A stretch of 14,980 nucleotides of DNA. Source: an uncultured Gemella sp. (GTDB lineage Bacteria > Bacillota > Bacilli > Staphylococcales > Gemellaceae). Location of the stretch: assembly GCA_927911745.1 (NCBI GenBank), contig CAKMQF010000110.1, forward strand, positions 1 through 14,980, read 5' to 3'. Numbering within the stretch: position 1 is the first letter of the stretch; each line of letters opens with the position of its first letter. The translations under genes and the position numbers were made by a program. The notes under the pieces are model-generated. The model did not search any database. It had not been told where the DNA came from and was given only the letters and a program-made list of their open reading frames with translations. Below are positions 1-7,857 of the stretch, piece after piece.

Positions 1-32
1 TTCTCAACTAGAAACAGTAAGTCAAAAGAAGA

Positions 33-407
33 ATGGGCAGAAAAACAAAAGTGAGTAAAGAAAAATTTAATGAACTTGTGAAAGATAGTAACAGAGAAGA
101 AGTACTTTCAGTAGTCGATGCTACTAAAGGAGATATCCACAATGTTAAAATGATAAGAGATAGATATACAGATCTAGTACTTTATGATGCAAAAGCACTA
201 TGGGAAGCTGTAAAAGAAGAAGCTTCAAACAAACGTGCATTAGAAGTTAAAGAATTAATTGCTAGTAAATATTCTGATATAAAAGCAGTTGTTAATCCAG
301 ATGTTGGTGATATTGCAAATATTAAAATTATTAGAGAACACTATGGTTTAGACATAGTACAAGCAAAAGAATTATGGGAAAGCATCAGAGATGAGGTTAA
401 ACAATAA
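33..407 (+). CDS. Small protein with two tandem bL12-C-terminal-like segments, function unknown
   Basis: I do not recognise this 124-residue gene. The protein is charged, has no signal peptide or membrane segment, and contains two similar segments. Residues about 30-64 and 90-122 share the pattern D-I-x-N-(V/I)-K-x-I-R-x-x-Y, then D-(L/I)-V, A-K-x-L-W-E. This resembles the helix-turn-helix of the ribosomal protein bL12 C-terminal domain (IKxVRxxTGLGLKEAKxLV), so a bL12-like fold is an inference. The start is uncertain. There is no clear Shine-Dalgarno sequence before ATG 33, and GTG 51 is an alternative. Another frame is open from base 1 to a stop at 52-54. Adding one A to the run at 47-50 would join the two frames, so the gene may begin upstream of the window. 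The insertion sequence starts 41 bases after its stop. Confidence 0.55.
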   Translation: MGRKTKVSKEKFNELVKDSNREEVLSVVDATKGDIHNVKMIRDRYTDLVLYDAKALWEAVKEEASNKRALEVKELIASKYSDIKAVVNPDVGDIANIKIIREHYGLDIVQAKELWESIRDEVKQ

Positions 408-448
408 TATTCAAAGATGTGAATAAAATTCAACCCCAAGAGTTAGAA

Positions 449-475
449 GGTAATAGTCCCCAAAATTTGGACAAA
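449..475 (+). repeat. Left terminal inverted repeat of the insertion sequence
   Basis: Begins GGTAATAGTCCCC and continues AAAATTTGGACAAA. It matches the reverse complement of 2037-2064 with one gap and a few mismatches. The flanking AA (447-448) is also mirrored on the right, so the exact tip could be two bases further out. Confidence 0.75.
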
Positions 476-494
476 TTTTGGAGGGCTATTTATT

Positions 495-998
495 ATGAAA
501 TTAACAGATGAAAATAAGATAGAAATGTATAGACTTAAGAAAGAAGGATACTCATACATGGAACTATCTAAAAAGTTTAAAATTAATTCTAGTAATGTGA
601 GGTATATGGTAAAATTAGCTGATTTACATGGTGAGACAATACTGATTAAAAGAAAAAATACTTGCTATCCAGTAGAATTAAAATTAGATATAATCAATGA
701 AGTTTTAATATTAGGAAACTCTATAAAAGCTACTTCATTAAAGTATGCATTACCAAATCCCGGTTTACTACATAATTGGATTTCAAAATTTAAAGAAAAC
801 GGGTATAATATACTAGAGAAACCGAAAGGAAGACCTAGTAAGATGAAAAAAAATAATAAAAATATTGAAAATAAAGAATTATCAAAAGTTGAACAATTAG
901 AGAAAGAACTCGAGTACTTACGTGCAGAAAATGAAGTTTTAAAAAAGTTGAGGGAGATAAGGTTAAAACAATCTCAAATGAAGAGAAAACAAAAATAG
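495..998 (+). CDS. IS3-family transposase orfA (DNA-binding subunit)
   Basis: This 167-residue protein is the upstream frame of the IS transposase. Residues about 10-40 form a helix-turn-helix (YSYMELSKKFKINSSNVRYMV). A second helix-turn-helix-like part lies at about 60-100 (LKLDIINEVL...LLHNWISKF). A coiled coil follows at about 130-165, with E and L at heptad spacing (LEKELEYLRAENEVLKKL), as expected for the oligomerisation zipper of IS150-type OrfA. The ATG is preceded by TTTTGGAGGGC, giving a good ribosome binding site. The family makes OrfA alone by normal translation and OrfAB by -1 frameshifting, and the required slippery site lies inside this gene at 941-947. Confidence 0.85.
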   Translation: MKLTDENKIEMYRLKKEGYSYMELSKKFKINSSNVRYMVKLADLHGETILIKRKNTCYPVELKLDIINEVLILGNSIKATSLKYALPNPGLLHNWISKFKENGYNILEKPKGRPSKMKKNNKNIENKELSKVEQLEKELEYLRAENEVLKKLREIRLKQSQMKRKQK

Positions 999-1833
999 TA
1001 GAAGAATTAAAGGTAAAACATAAATTAAATATACTATTAAAGATTTTAGGGTTATCTCGTTCATCATATTATTATACAAAAAATAAAGAAGATAAAGATA
1101 AAAAAAATAAAAGTATAGAAGAAGCTATTAAATCTATTCAGGACAAGAACAAACTAAGATATGGTTATAGAAGAGTAACATCAGAACTTAGAAATATGGG
1201 ATTTTTAGTAAATCATAAAAAAGTCTTGAGATTAATGAGAAAACTAGATGTGCTATCATTGTAAGGCCTACTAGAAAATACAATTCTTATAAAGGAGAGA
1301 TTGGAAAAATCGCAGATAATATAATAGATAGAGATTTCTTCGCTTCAGAACCATTAAAGAAATGTTATACAGATGTAACTGAATTCAAAGTTGGAGAGGA
1401 TAAGGTTTATTTAGCACCTATAATTGATGGATATAATGCTGAGATAATAGCCTATAGTGTTTCATTTTCACCTAATATGGCACAACAACATGAAATGTTA
1501 TCGCAACTTCAAAATGAAAGATACGATGGAATGATACTACATAGTGATCAAGGTTGGCAATATCAACATATTGAATATAGACAATTCCTTAAAATAAAAG
1601 GAATTACACAATCAATGTCTAGAAAAGGAACATCGGCAGATAATGCATTTATGGAATCCTTCTTTGGGGTTTTAAAATCTGAGATGTATTACGGATTTGA
1701 AGATACTTTTAAAAATAAATGTGAATTAAAAGAAGCTATTATTGATTATATAAAGTATTATAACGAAGAAAGAATAAAGTTAAACTTAGGTGGACTGAGT
1801 CCTGTAAACTATAGAAAAATTAATAAAAGTTAA
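935..1833 (+). pseudogene. IS3-family transposase orfB (DDE integrase domain), frame broken near 1257
   Basis: This is the catalytic half of the transposase, entered from orfA by -1 frameshift. The first part reads KVKHKLNILLKILGLSRSSYYY, the usual HTH_21 region, then KLRYGYRRVTSELRNMG, and stops at 1261-1263. The rest continues one frame back from VRPTRKYNSYKG to the stop at 1831-1833. All three acidic residues are there: D in YTDVTEF, D in LHSDQGWQY and E in AFMESFFGVLK. Restoring one A in TCATTG (about 1256-1259) would make a single reading frame. As read, no full transposase can be made. This may be real decay or a sequence error, given the similar indels elsewhere in the window. Confidence 0.8.
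941..947 (+). promoter_or_regulatory. Programmed -1 ribosomal frameshift site (A AAA AAG)
   Basis: The heptamer A AAA AAG lies in the phase needed for -1 slippage relative to orfA (codons TTA AAA AAG). The -1 frame is open immediately around it (last stop 932-934) and continues into orfB. This is the same slippery sequence used by E. coli dnaX and by many IS3 elements. Confidence 0.8.
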
Positions 1834-1848
1834 AATAAACAAAAAGAA

Positions 1849-1971
1849 ACTTTCATTCCCTTTTACAGTTTAGATTTTCCTCCTATTTAATCAAGGACAA
1901 GGGCTACGCCTTTTAAAAAATCCTTGATTAAATAGTTCGAAAAATCTTGAATAACTGTAAGGAATGAAAGT
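1849..1971. repeat. Long nested inverted repeat (hairpin) in the tail of the insertion sequence
   Basis: Five complementary blocks nest around a 23-base loop (1898-1920). From outside in they are ACTTTCATTCC/GGAATGAAAGT, TTACAGTT/AACTGTAA, AGATTTT/AAAATCT, and CTATTTAATCAAGGA (1883-1897) with its perfect partner 1921-1935. Short unpaired patches separate them. The loop holds a smaller imperfect hairpin (AAGGGC/GCCTTT). No open reading frame is present in 1834-2036. It could be a folded transcript that insulates the transposase, a terminator, or a MITE-like element inserted in the IS. Confidence 0.8.
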
Positions 1972-2036
1972 CACTAAAAGTAATAAAATTTACTGACTTT
2001 AAAGTTTAAAAATACTAAACAAAAATAACTTAATAT

Positions 2037-2064
2037 TTTGTCCAATATTTTTGGGTGTAGTACC
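2037..2064 (-). repeat. Right terminal inverted repeat of the insertion sequence
   Basis: Read on the minus strand it begins GGTACTACACCC and continues AAAAATATTGGACAAA, pairing with 449-475. Confidence 0.75.
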
Positions 2065-2135
2065 TTTTTGAGTCACTCTCTTTTTTATTATCAATGAAAA
2101 ATTATAGTAAAAAGACTATGAGTTATCTCATTTTA

Positions 2136-2144
2136 TGTTATAAT
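2136..2144 (+). promoter_or_regulatory. licA promoter, extended -10
   Basis: TGTTATAAT is a perfect TATAAT (2139-2144) with the extended -10 TG dinucleotide one base upstream. No good -35 is seen at 17 bases, which suits an extended -10 promoter. It lies outside the insertion sequence, so licA transcription need not depend on the element. Confidence 0.6.
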
Positions 2145-2181
2145 GGTAAGTAATATTCTAATGTAGAAAAGAGGCTTTACA

Positions 2182-3051
2182 TTGAAACAACTAATAAAAA
2201 GTAAAATAGAAAAACTACTTACTGAATCTGAGGAAGTGGTAAAAGTAGAACAACTAGGTGGTATGACGAATAGTAATTACCTGGTGGAGACTACGAGTAA
2301 TAAGTATATAGTTAAGTTCTTTGGTAAAGGGACTGATAAGCTGATCAATAGGGTTGCGGAGAAAAACAATCTTGCGAATCTTGCTGATTTAGGTTTGGAT
2401 GTAAAAAACTATATCTTTGATATTGAATCTGGAATAAAAGTAAATGAATATGTTGAGAATGCAACGACTTTTGATGCGCATTACCTAAAAGTGAAGAAAG
2501 AAGCAGTTGCGAACATTCTAAAAAAAGTACATAGTTCTGGGAAGGTTCTTGAAGGTGAATTCAGAGTCTTCGATGAGATAAGAAAATATGAAGGTCTGAT
2601 TGAAGGTAATATCAGTTATCCTTATTATGAGAAGATAAGGGAGAAGGTATTTTCTCTACAAAATCACCTAGAAGAGATTGGTGTTGATAGAAAATCTTGT
2701 CATATCGATCTTGTACCGGAGAATTTCATCGAAGATGAGACTGGTCGTGTTTACCTTATTGACTGGGAATATTCTGCGATGAATGATCCGATGTGGGATT
2801 TAGCGGCGCTTTTCTTAGAGTCTAACTTCAGAAAGGCTGAAGAAGGAGAATTCTTCAAAGCGTACTTCAGTGAAGATACTCCAGTTAGCGTAGCTAAGAT
2901 TATGATTTATAAAATTTTACAGGACTTCCTGTGGAGTTTGTGGACGATTTATAAAGAAGAACAAGGTGCGGACTTTGGATCTTATGGAAAAGACAGATAT
3001 TTAAGAGCGGTTAAGAATTTGAAGGAGTATGTAGAAAGTTATGAAAAATAA
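2182..3051 (+). CDS. licA: Choline kinase LicA
   Basis: LicA phosphorylates cytoplasmic choline with ATP to give phosphocholine, the first step in activating choline for teichoic acid decoration. The 289-residue protein shows the choline/aminoglycoside kinase fold. An ATP-binding N-lobe (GGMTNSNYLVE at 26-36, KYIVKFFG at 41-48) is followed by the catalytic loop HIDLVPEN (H174, D176, N181) and the metal-binding IDWEY (D194). Its length matches pneumococcal LicA. The start is TTG at 2182, preceded by AAAAGAGG at eight bases. Its last 11 bases overlap licB, which indicates a cotranscribed, translationally coupled operon licA-licB-licC. In pneumococcus tarI and tarJ lie just upstream. Here an insertion sequence occupies that place. 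Confidence 0.93.
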   Translation: MKQLIKSKIEKLLTESEEVVKVEQLGGMTNSNYLVETTSNKYIVKFFGKGTDKLINRVAEKNNLANLADLGLDVKNYIFDIESGIKVNEYVENATTFDAHYLKVKKEAVANILKKVHSSGKVLEGEFRVFDEIRKYEGLIEGNISYPYYEKIREKVFSLQNHLEEIGVDRKSCHIDLVPENFIEDETGRVYLIDWEYSAMNDPMWDLAALFLESNFRKAEEGEFFKAYFSEDTPVSVAKIMIYKILQDFLWSLWTIYKEEQGADFGSYGKDRYLRAVKNLKEYVESYEK

Positions 3052-3919
3052 AATAGGTGTATCGGCTGGACTTTTATCTGGTATGTTTTGGGGACTGGGA
3101 CTTGCGATAAGTGCGTATATATTTTCACTTTATAATGTTTCGCCTTTTGCGGTAGCGGTAATCCATGATTTTATTAGTATTTTTGTTTTATTGGCGATTA
3201 TTTTAGTTAAGTATAAAACAATTAATTTCAAGATATTTACGAATATAAAAAGTGTTAGTGTTATTGTAGGTGCGCTACTTGCGGGTCCTATCGGAATGCA
3301 GTGTAATCTATATGCGGTGAAGTATATAGGAAGTGGATTGACATCTTCGATTACAGCGATTTATCCTGCTGTATCGGTGATACTAGCTGTTATATTTTTA
3401 AAAAATAAAGTTTCATCAAAAACTATTTTAGGAATTGCACTTATTATTGTTGGTATTTTCATTCAAAGTTATAAGAGTGAACAGGTTGAATCATTTTACC
3501 TTGGGTTTATGTTCGCATTAATCTGTGCAGTTGCTTGGGGTAGTGAGAGTGTTCTTAGTTCATATGCAATGAAAAATAATCTTAATGAGTTAGAGACTTT
3601 ATTAATTCGTCAGGTGACATCATTTTTAGCGTATTTAGTAATAATCTCATTCAACGGTTTAGGAATTGAGACTAGTCTTGACGTTAAATTCGGTGGGCTT
3701 ATTATTTTCTTCGTAGTTAGTAATATGGTATCTTACATTCTATACTATATGGCTATTAATAGATTAGAACCGGCGAAGGCAACAGGACTTAATGTCAGCT
3801 ATGTTGTTTGGACAATATTATTCTCAATGATTTTTGTTGCATTAGAGGTGAATTTACAATTAGTAGTTACATCTATTATTATCATACTGGGTGTTTATGT
3901 TATTGTTAGAGAGGAGTAA
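3041..3919 (+). CDS. licB: Choline permease LicB (DMT/EamA superfamily)
   Basis: LicB is an integral membrane transporter that takes up choline for the Lic pathway. The 292-residue sequence is almost entirely hydrophobic. About ten membrane helices are arranged as two EamA-type halves (roughly 5-140 and 150-290), with short polar loops such as NNLNELETLLIRQ. The first half contains LSGMFWGLG and GPIGMQCNLYAVKYIG, the second ICAVAWGSESVLSSYAM, an internal duplication typical of drug/metabolite transporters. The start ATG lies inside the end of licA. The assignment rests on its position between licA and licC and on its similarity in length and sequence to pneumococcal LicB. Membership in the superfamily alone would not give the substrate. 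Confidence 0.9.
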   Translation: MKNKIGVSAGLLSGMFWGLGLAISAYIFSLYNVSPFAVAVIHDFISIFVLLAIILVKYKTINFKIFTNIKSVSVIVGALLAGPIGMQCNLYAVKYIGSGLTSSITAIYPAVSVILAVIFLKNKVSSKTILGIALIIVGIFIQSYKSEQVESFYLGFMFALICAVAWGSESVLSSYAMKNNLNELETLLIRQVTSFLAYLVIISFNGLGIETSLDVKFGGLIIFFVVSNMVSYILYYMAINRLEPAKATGLNVSYVVWTILFSMIFVALEVNLQLVVTSIIIILGVYVIVREE

Positions 3920-3929
3920 CAAATAGATA

Positions 3930-4625
3930 ATGAAAGCAATTATATTAGCTGCAGGGTTAGGAACGCGTCTTAGACCGATGACAGATAATACTCCAAAGGC
4001 TTTGATAAAGGTTAAGGATAAGCCACTTGTGGAGTACCAAATTGAATTTTTAAAAGAAAAAGGAATAGATGAAATAATCGTCGTTGTTGGGTATTTACAT
4101 GAGCAATTCGATTATTTAAAAGAAAAGTATAATGTAGAGTTAGTGTTTAACGATAAGTATGCTGAGTACAATAACTTCTACTCATTATACTTAGTTAAGG
4201 AAAAATTAGCGGACAGTTATGTAATCGATGCTGATAACTATTTATTCAAAAATATGTTTAGAGCTGATATCGATCGTTCGACATATTTCAGCGTTTATCG
4301 CGAAGATTGTGAGAATGAATGGTTCTTAATCTACGGTGATGATTATAAAGTACAAGACATTATCGTAGACAGTAAAGCAGGAAGAATCTTAAGTGGGGTA
4401 TCTTTCTGGGGATAAAGAAACTGCAGAGAAAATCGTGAGTTTATCGATAAAGCTTATGAAAGTAATGAGTTCATGAACTTGTACTGGGATAATATGGTTA
4501 AAGATAATATCGAGAAACTAGATGTTTATGTAGAAGAATTAGAACCTAATAGCATCTATGAAATCGATAGTGTTAAAGACTACAACAAATTAGAAGAAAT
4601 ACTAAAAGAAGAATGCGAGAATTAA
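3930..4625 (+). CDS. licC: Phosphocholine cytidylyltransferase LicC, frame interrupted at 4409-4441
   Basis: LicC joins CTP and phosphocholine to CDP-choline, the activated donor for teichoic acid. The nucleotidyltransferase signature is at the N-terminus (AAGLGTRLRP at 7-16, PKAL at 22-25), followed by NNFYSLYLVK and the metal-binding VIDADNYLF (D100, D102). As read, translation stops at 4413-4415 after GVSFWG, 161 residues in. The rest of the gene returns in the original frame from about 4442 (IDKAYESNEFMNLYWDNMV) and ends at 4623-4625. Two indels explain this. GGGG at 4409-4412 should be GGG, and the TTT at about 4439-4441 should be TTTT. With both repaired the protein is about 231 residues, the family length, and reads through SFWDKETAEKIVSFID. 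The pair of compensating homopolymer indels points to sequence error rather than loss of the gene. Confidence 0.88.
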
Positions 4626-4676
4626 TCTCCATTCTTTTTTATTATTCTAATTAAGTAATAATATTTCTTGCTTATT

Positions 4677-4693
4677 TGTAATATAGATGTAAT
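4677..4693 (+). promoter_or_regulatory. Putative WalR/VicR binding box
   Basis: TGTAAT-ATAGA-TGTAAT matches the published WalR/VicR consensus TGTWAH-N5-TGTWAH at every position. It lies 43 bases upstream of the -10 of the LytB-like gene. A further half site, TGTAAC, is at 4709-4714, 21 bases (about two helical turns) downstream. Confidence 0.6.
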
Positions 4694-4733
4694 AAAAAAT
4701 AATCTAATTGTAACCCTAAAAAAGGCTTAACTA

Positions 4734-4742
4734 TGGTATAAT
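4734..4742 (+). promoter_or_regulatory. Promoter of the LytB-like gene, extended -10
   Basis: TGGTATAAT gives a perfect -10 (4737-4742) with an extended TG. There is no good -35 at 17 bases (CCCTAA), so dependence on an activator is plausible. A transcript leader containing AATGCATA...ATGAGCAAAGAGG follows. A similar leader is seen at the CHAP gene. Confidence 0.6.
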
Positions 4743-4780
4743 TATCAATGCATAACAATGAGCAAAGAGGACTATAAAAA

Positions 4781-6752
4781 ATGGGAAGAAATAAACTGAA
4801 ATTAGGATTAGGAGTATTAACAGTATTAGCTACACCAATAGCTGTGAATGCAGTAGCTAGCAGTGACGTTCTAGCTGCACAAGGCTGGGTTAAGACTGGA
4901 AACGCTTGGTACTTTTATAATCAAAATGGAACATTAGCAAGAAATACTTGGTCAGGAAATTACTGGTTAGGAGCCGATGGAAGAATGGTGACTAACGCTT
5001 GGGTAGATGGCGGACGCCACTATGTAGGAAGTAATGGACTTTGGGTTAAAGGTGCACAAAAACCTGCTGCAACTAAACCAGAAGTTAAGAAACAAGGTTG
5101 GGTTCAAAACGGCTCAGCATGGAACTATTATTACCAAGGAAATATTGTTAGAAATGCTTGGATAGGTAGCTATTGGTTAGGAGCCGATGGAAGAATGGCG
5201 ACAAGTTCATGGGTAGATAATGGACGTTACTACGTAGGAGCAAATGGAGTTTTGGATAAAACTGTTAAAAAACAAGAAACACCAAAACCAGAAGTTAAAA
5301 AGAACGGCTGGGTAAAAGAAGGAAGTACTTGGTATTACTTCGAAAATGGAACATTAGCTCGTAATAAATGGATCAGCAGTACGTATTGGGGTTGGAGCTG
5401 ATGGAAAAATGGCGACAAGTTCATGGGTAGACGGTGGACGTTACTATGTTGGTGCTAACGGAGCATGGGTGAAAGACGCTAAGAAACCAGAAGCGGTTAA
5501 ACCTGTGGAGAAAAAACAAGGTTGGGTAAAAGAAGGGGACGCATGGTACTTCTATTACCAAGGTCAAATTACTAGAAATGCATGGGTAGGAAGCTACTGG
5601 TTAGGTTCAGATGGTAAGATGGTGACAAGCTCATGGGTGGATAACGGACGTTACTATGTGGGAGCTAATGGTCTATTGGATAAATCTGCTAAGAAGCAAG
5701 AAGTAAAATCAGAAGTCAAGAAGAACGGCTGGGTGAAAGAAGGAAGTGCTTGGTACTACTATGAAAATGGAACATTATCTCGTAATAAATGGGCAGGTAA
5801 CTACTGGTTAGGTGCTGACGGAAAAATGGCTACTAATGCGTGGGTAGATAATGGGCGTTATTATGTAGATGGTTCTGGAGCATGGGTTAAAAATGCAGGA
5901 CATGGAGTTAACTATTCTGGTTATTACAAAGTAAAATCATTATACATCCCTGTATATGATGCTAATGGACGTATCTTATCTCATGTTTCTAAAGATACAG
6001 TACTGTTTAGAGATAACAGATCTACTGTGAATGGTAGAATCCCTGTTCAAGTAGCTGGACTTACAGGTTATGTTAATGCTAGTCAAGTAACTGCAATTGA
6101 CTCTAATGATACATTCATTCCAGATTATGTAAGTGATGGAAAATATGTTTATCACAGATACTCTCCGTACACTAAAGTAATGGTAGCTTATCACAATGCG
6201 AATATGCAAGTTGGTAAATCATATTATTCAGCAGATGGTATTAACTTCGGAACATTCAAATTAAATCACCCATTCCAATTCTCTAATTTAAAATCTAGAA
6301 CGAACTATACTGCGGCTGATATTAATAGACTATACAGCCTAATGGGAGCTAATGATAGTAAATTAGCTGGTAAAGGAGCTACATTTAAAGCAGCTGAACA
6401 AAGATATGGAGTTAATGCTTTATACCTAGTGGCGCACAGTGCTTTAGAAAGTGCTTGGGGAAGAAGTAAAATCGCTAAAGATAAAAATAACTTCTTTGGA
6501 ATTTCTGCATATGATGATACTCCATATACTTCTGCGACTAAATTTGATGATGTAGATAGTGGTATTATGGGAGCTGCACGTTGGATTAATTCTAAGTATC
6601 TACACAATTCGGGATATCCAGCTAACGGAGCACACTTAGGAAACAAAGCAAGCGGTATGAATGTTAACTACGCGACTGCACCGTATTGGGGTGAGTCTAT
6701 CGCGAGTATAATGTTCAGCGCTAATGAAAAATTAGGAAGAAAAGATAGATAA
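4781..6752 (+). CDS. lytB: Choline-binding endo-beta-N-acetylglucosaminidase, LytB-like, frameshift at 5388-5391
   Basis: A secreted hydrolase that would cut the glycan strands of peptidoglycan and help daughter cells separate. The corrected protein is about 656 residues. A signal peptide (KLGLGVLTVLATPIAVN, predicted cleavage near LAA-QGW) is followed by five choline-binding modules. Next come an SH3-like region (from about GYYKVKSLYIPVYD) and a C-terminal glucosaminidase domain. The last contains NALYLVAHSALESAWGRSK, with catalytic-type Glu at about 556, then DKNNFFGISAYD and NKASGMNV. The end is strongly like pneumococcal LytB, including YYSADGINF. The frame breaks at 5388-5391, where GGGG replaces the GGG of the parallel modules. 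Removing one G joins 4781-5401 to the second part. The ribosome site AAAGAGG precedes ATG 4781. A terminator follows, so it is probably monocistronic. Confidence 0.88.
4883..5900 (+). repeat. Five choline-binding modules (LytB-like protein)
   Basis: Modules begin at 4883, 5096, 5306, 5520 and 5727, about 210 bases (70 residues) apart. Each has three aromatic sub-repeats: GWVKxGxxWYYY..NG, then YWLGADGKM, then WVDNGRYYVGANG. A lysine/proline/glutamate-rich linker follows. Confidence 0.85.
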
Positions 6753-6753
6753 G

Positions 6754-6796
6754 AAAGGAAGGGCTAGGTTAGTATTTTAATCTAGCTTCCTTTTTG
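6754..6796 (+). terminator. Rho-independent terminator after the LytB-like gene
   Basis: AAGGAAG-gg-CTAG-g-TTA pairs with TAA-t-CTAG-CTTCCTT (bulged stem) and is followed by TTTTT. The ribosome binding site of the next gene starts directly after it. Confidence 0.7.
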
Positions 6797-6811
6797 ATAA
6801 AGGAGATAATT

Positions 6812-7813
6812 ATGTTAGTTTCGGTTGTAATCGGACTTTTAAATGAGGAAAAGTTTTTACCAAGATTAATAGAAGATTTTAAGAATCAGACATATGATCA
6901 TAGCAAGATAGAATTAATATTTATAGATGGGATGTCAAAAGATAAAAGCTGGGAGATATTAGAAGATTTCAAAGCTAGTAATCATGATTTTTACGATGTA
7001 GTATTGTTGAAAAATCCTAAGGTGATATTGTCGGCTGGTATGAATGTGGGTATAAAAGCTGCAAGAGGAGAATGTATCCTTAAAGTAGATTGCCATTCAC
7101 ATATTACCGAGAACTTTATTGAGAATAATGTTAAAGTTATCGAAAGTGGAGAAGATGTTTGTGGAGGGCCACGTCCAAATATTATTGAGAATGAAGATAA
7201 TTTAAGTAAGACATTATTGTTGGTCGAGGAAAATATGTTCGGTAGTGGAATAGCGAATTATCGTAAACAGACTTCTAAACGTTATGTAAGTTCAGTCTTC
7301 CAAGGAATGTATAAAAAGGAAATATTTGATAAAATCGGACTACTGGATGAAAAAGTAGGTCGTGTTGAAGATAATGAACTGCATTATCGAATTAGAAAAA
7401 ATGGTTATAAGATTCGTTATAGCAATGATATATTATCGTATCAATATACTAGACCTACAGTAAATAGAATGTTAAAACAAAAATATTCAAACGGATATTG
7501 GATTGGTAAGGTAAGCCATGTTTATCCTAAGGCCTTCTCTATCTTCCATTTCGTTCCTTTTGTATTTGTTTTAGGAATAATTTTTAGTTTATTGATGTTG
7601 CCGTTGACGAAGTTATTTGCTGTACTTCTTGCGATTGCTTATGGATTATTTACAATTCTCGTTACATTGATGACTATTATTAATAATAAGTTTAATGCAA
7701 CGATGTTGTTAATTCCAATCTTACTATTCTTAGTGCATTTCAGCTATGGGGTAGGAACTTTAGTTGGATTAGTTAAAGGTTTTAGTTGGAAGAAAGAATA
7801 TTATAAAGAATAA
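6812..7813 (+). CDS. Family 2 glycosyltransferase with C-terminal membrane helices
   Basis: A membrane-anchored inverting glycosyltransferase, probably acting on the cytoplasmic face in the synthesis of a surface polysaccharide or lipid-linked glycan. Donor and acceptor are unknown. The GT-A domain starts at the N-terminus (VSVVIGLLNEEKFLPRLI). It continues with IELIFIDGMSKDKS (31-46), a DxD-like KVDCHSHI (D93), and GRVEDNELHYRIRKNGY (183-199), which resembles the ED..L..R....G acceptor motif of ExoA-type enzymes. Three hydrophobic segments at about 246-264, 268-290 and 297-320 end the 333-residue protein. I choose ATG 6812 because AAAGGAG lies six bases upstream. The frame opens further to TTG 6794, but that codon lies within the terminator tail. 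The gene sits between two wall hydrolase genes. Confidence 0.8.
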   Translation: MLVSVVIGLLNEEKFLPRLIEDFKNQTYDHSKIELIFIDGMSKDKSWEILEDFKASNHDFYDVVLLKNPKVILSAGMNVGIKAARGECILKVDCHSHITENFIENNVKVIESGEDVCGGPRPNIIENEDNLSKTLLLVEENMFGSGIANYRKQTSKRYVSSVFQGMYKKEIFDKIGLLDEKVGRVEDNELHYRIRKNGYKIRYSNDILSYQYTRPTVNRMLKQKYSNGYWIGKVSHVYPKAFSIFHFVPFVFVLGIIFSLLMLPLTKLFAVLLAIAYGLFTILVTLMTIINNKFNATMLLIPILLFLVHFSYGVGTLVGLVKGFSWKKEYYKE

Positions 7814-7827
7814 AATATGAAATCATG

Positions 7828-7857
7828 TAGACAGGCTAATCTTAGTCTGTCTATATT
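7828..7857 (+). terminator. Hairpin terminator after the glycosyltransferase
   Basis: TAGACAG-G-CTAA-tc-TTAG-T-CTGTCTA forms a nearly perfect 26-base hairpin (7828-7853). The T-tract (TATTT) is short, so termination may be partial. Confidence 0.5.

Larger units (their letters stand above)
449..2064 (+). mobile_element. IS3-family (IS150-like) insertion sequence
   Basis: The element is about 1.6 kb, bounded by imperfect inverted repeats, and carries the two-frame orfA/orfB transposase typical of the IS3 family. The long orfA with helix-turn-helix domains and a coiled coil, and ends resembling GTACTnCACCCCAAAA, favour the IS150 group. No convincing target duplication is visible at the flanks (gaa on the left, ttt on the right). 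It is probably immobile as read, because orfB carries a one-base deletion. About 200 bases between orfB and the right end are occupied by a large hairpin. The right end lies about 70 bases upstream of the licA promoter. Confidence 0.85.

Noticed and set aside
447..2066. Target site duplication of the insertion sequence
   Set aside because: The AA/TT just outside the ends is inverted, not direct. No three- or four-base direct repeat is found, so none is claimed.
2100..2200. Phase-variable short repeats at licA, as in Haemophilus lic1
   Set aside because: No tetranucleotide tract is present at the start of licA. The gene begins with a plain TTG and an ordinary ribosome site.
6305..6646. Minus-strand open frame opposite the glucosaminidase domain
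   Set aside because: It overlaps the conserved catalytic domain on the plus strand, has no ribosome binding site of note and no recognisable motif.
6794..6811. TTG 6794 as the glycosyltransferase start
   Set aside because: It lies at the terminator T-run and upstream of the ribosome site. ATG 6812 with AAAGGAG six bases before it fits better.
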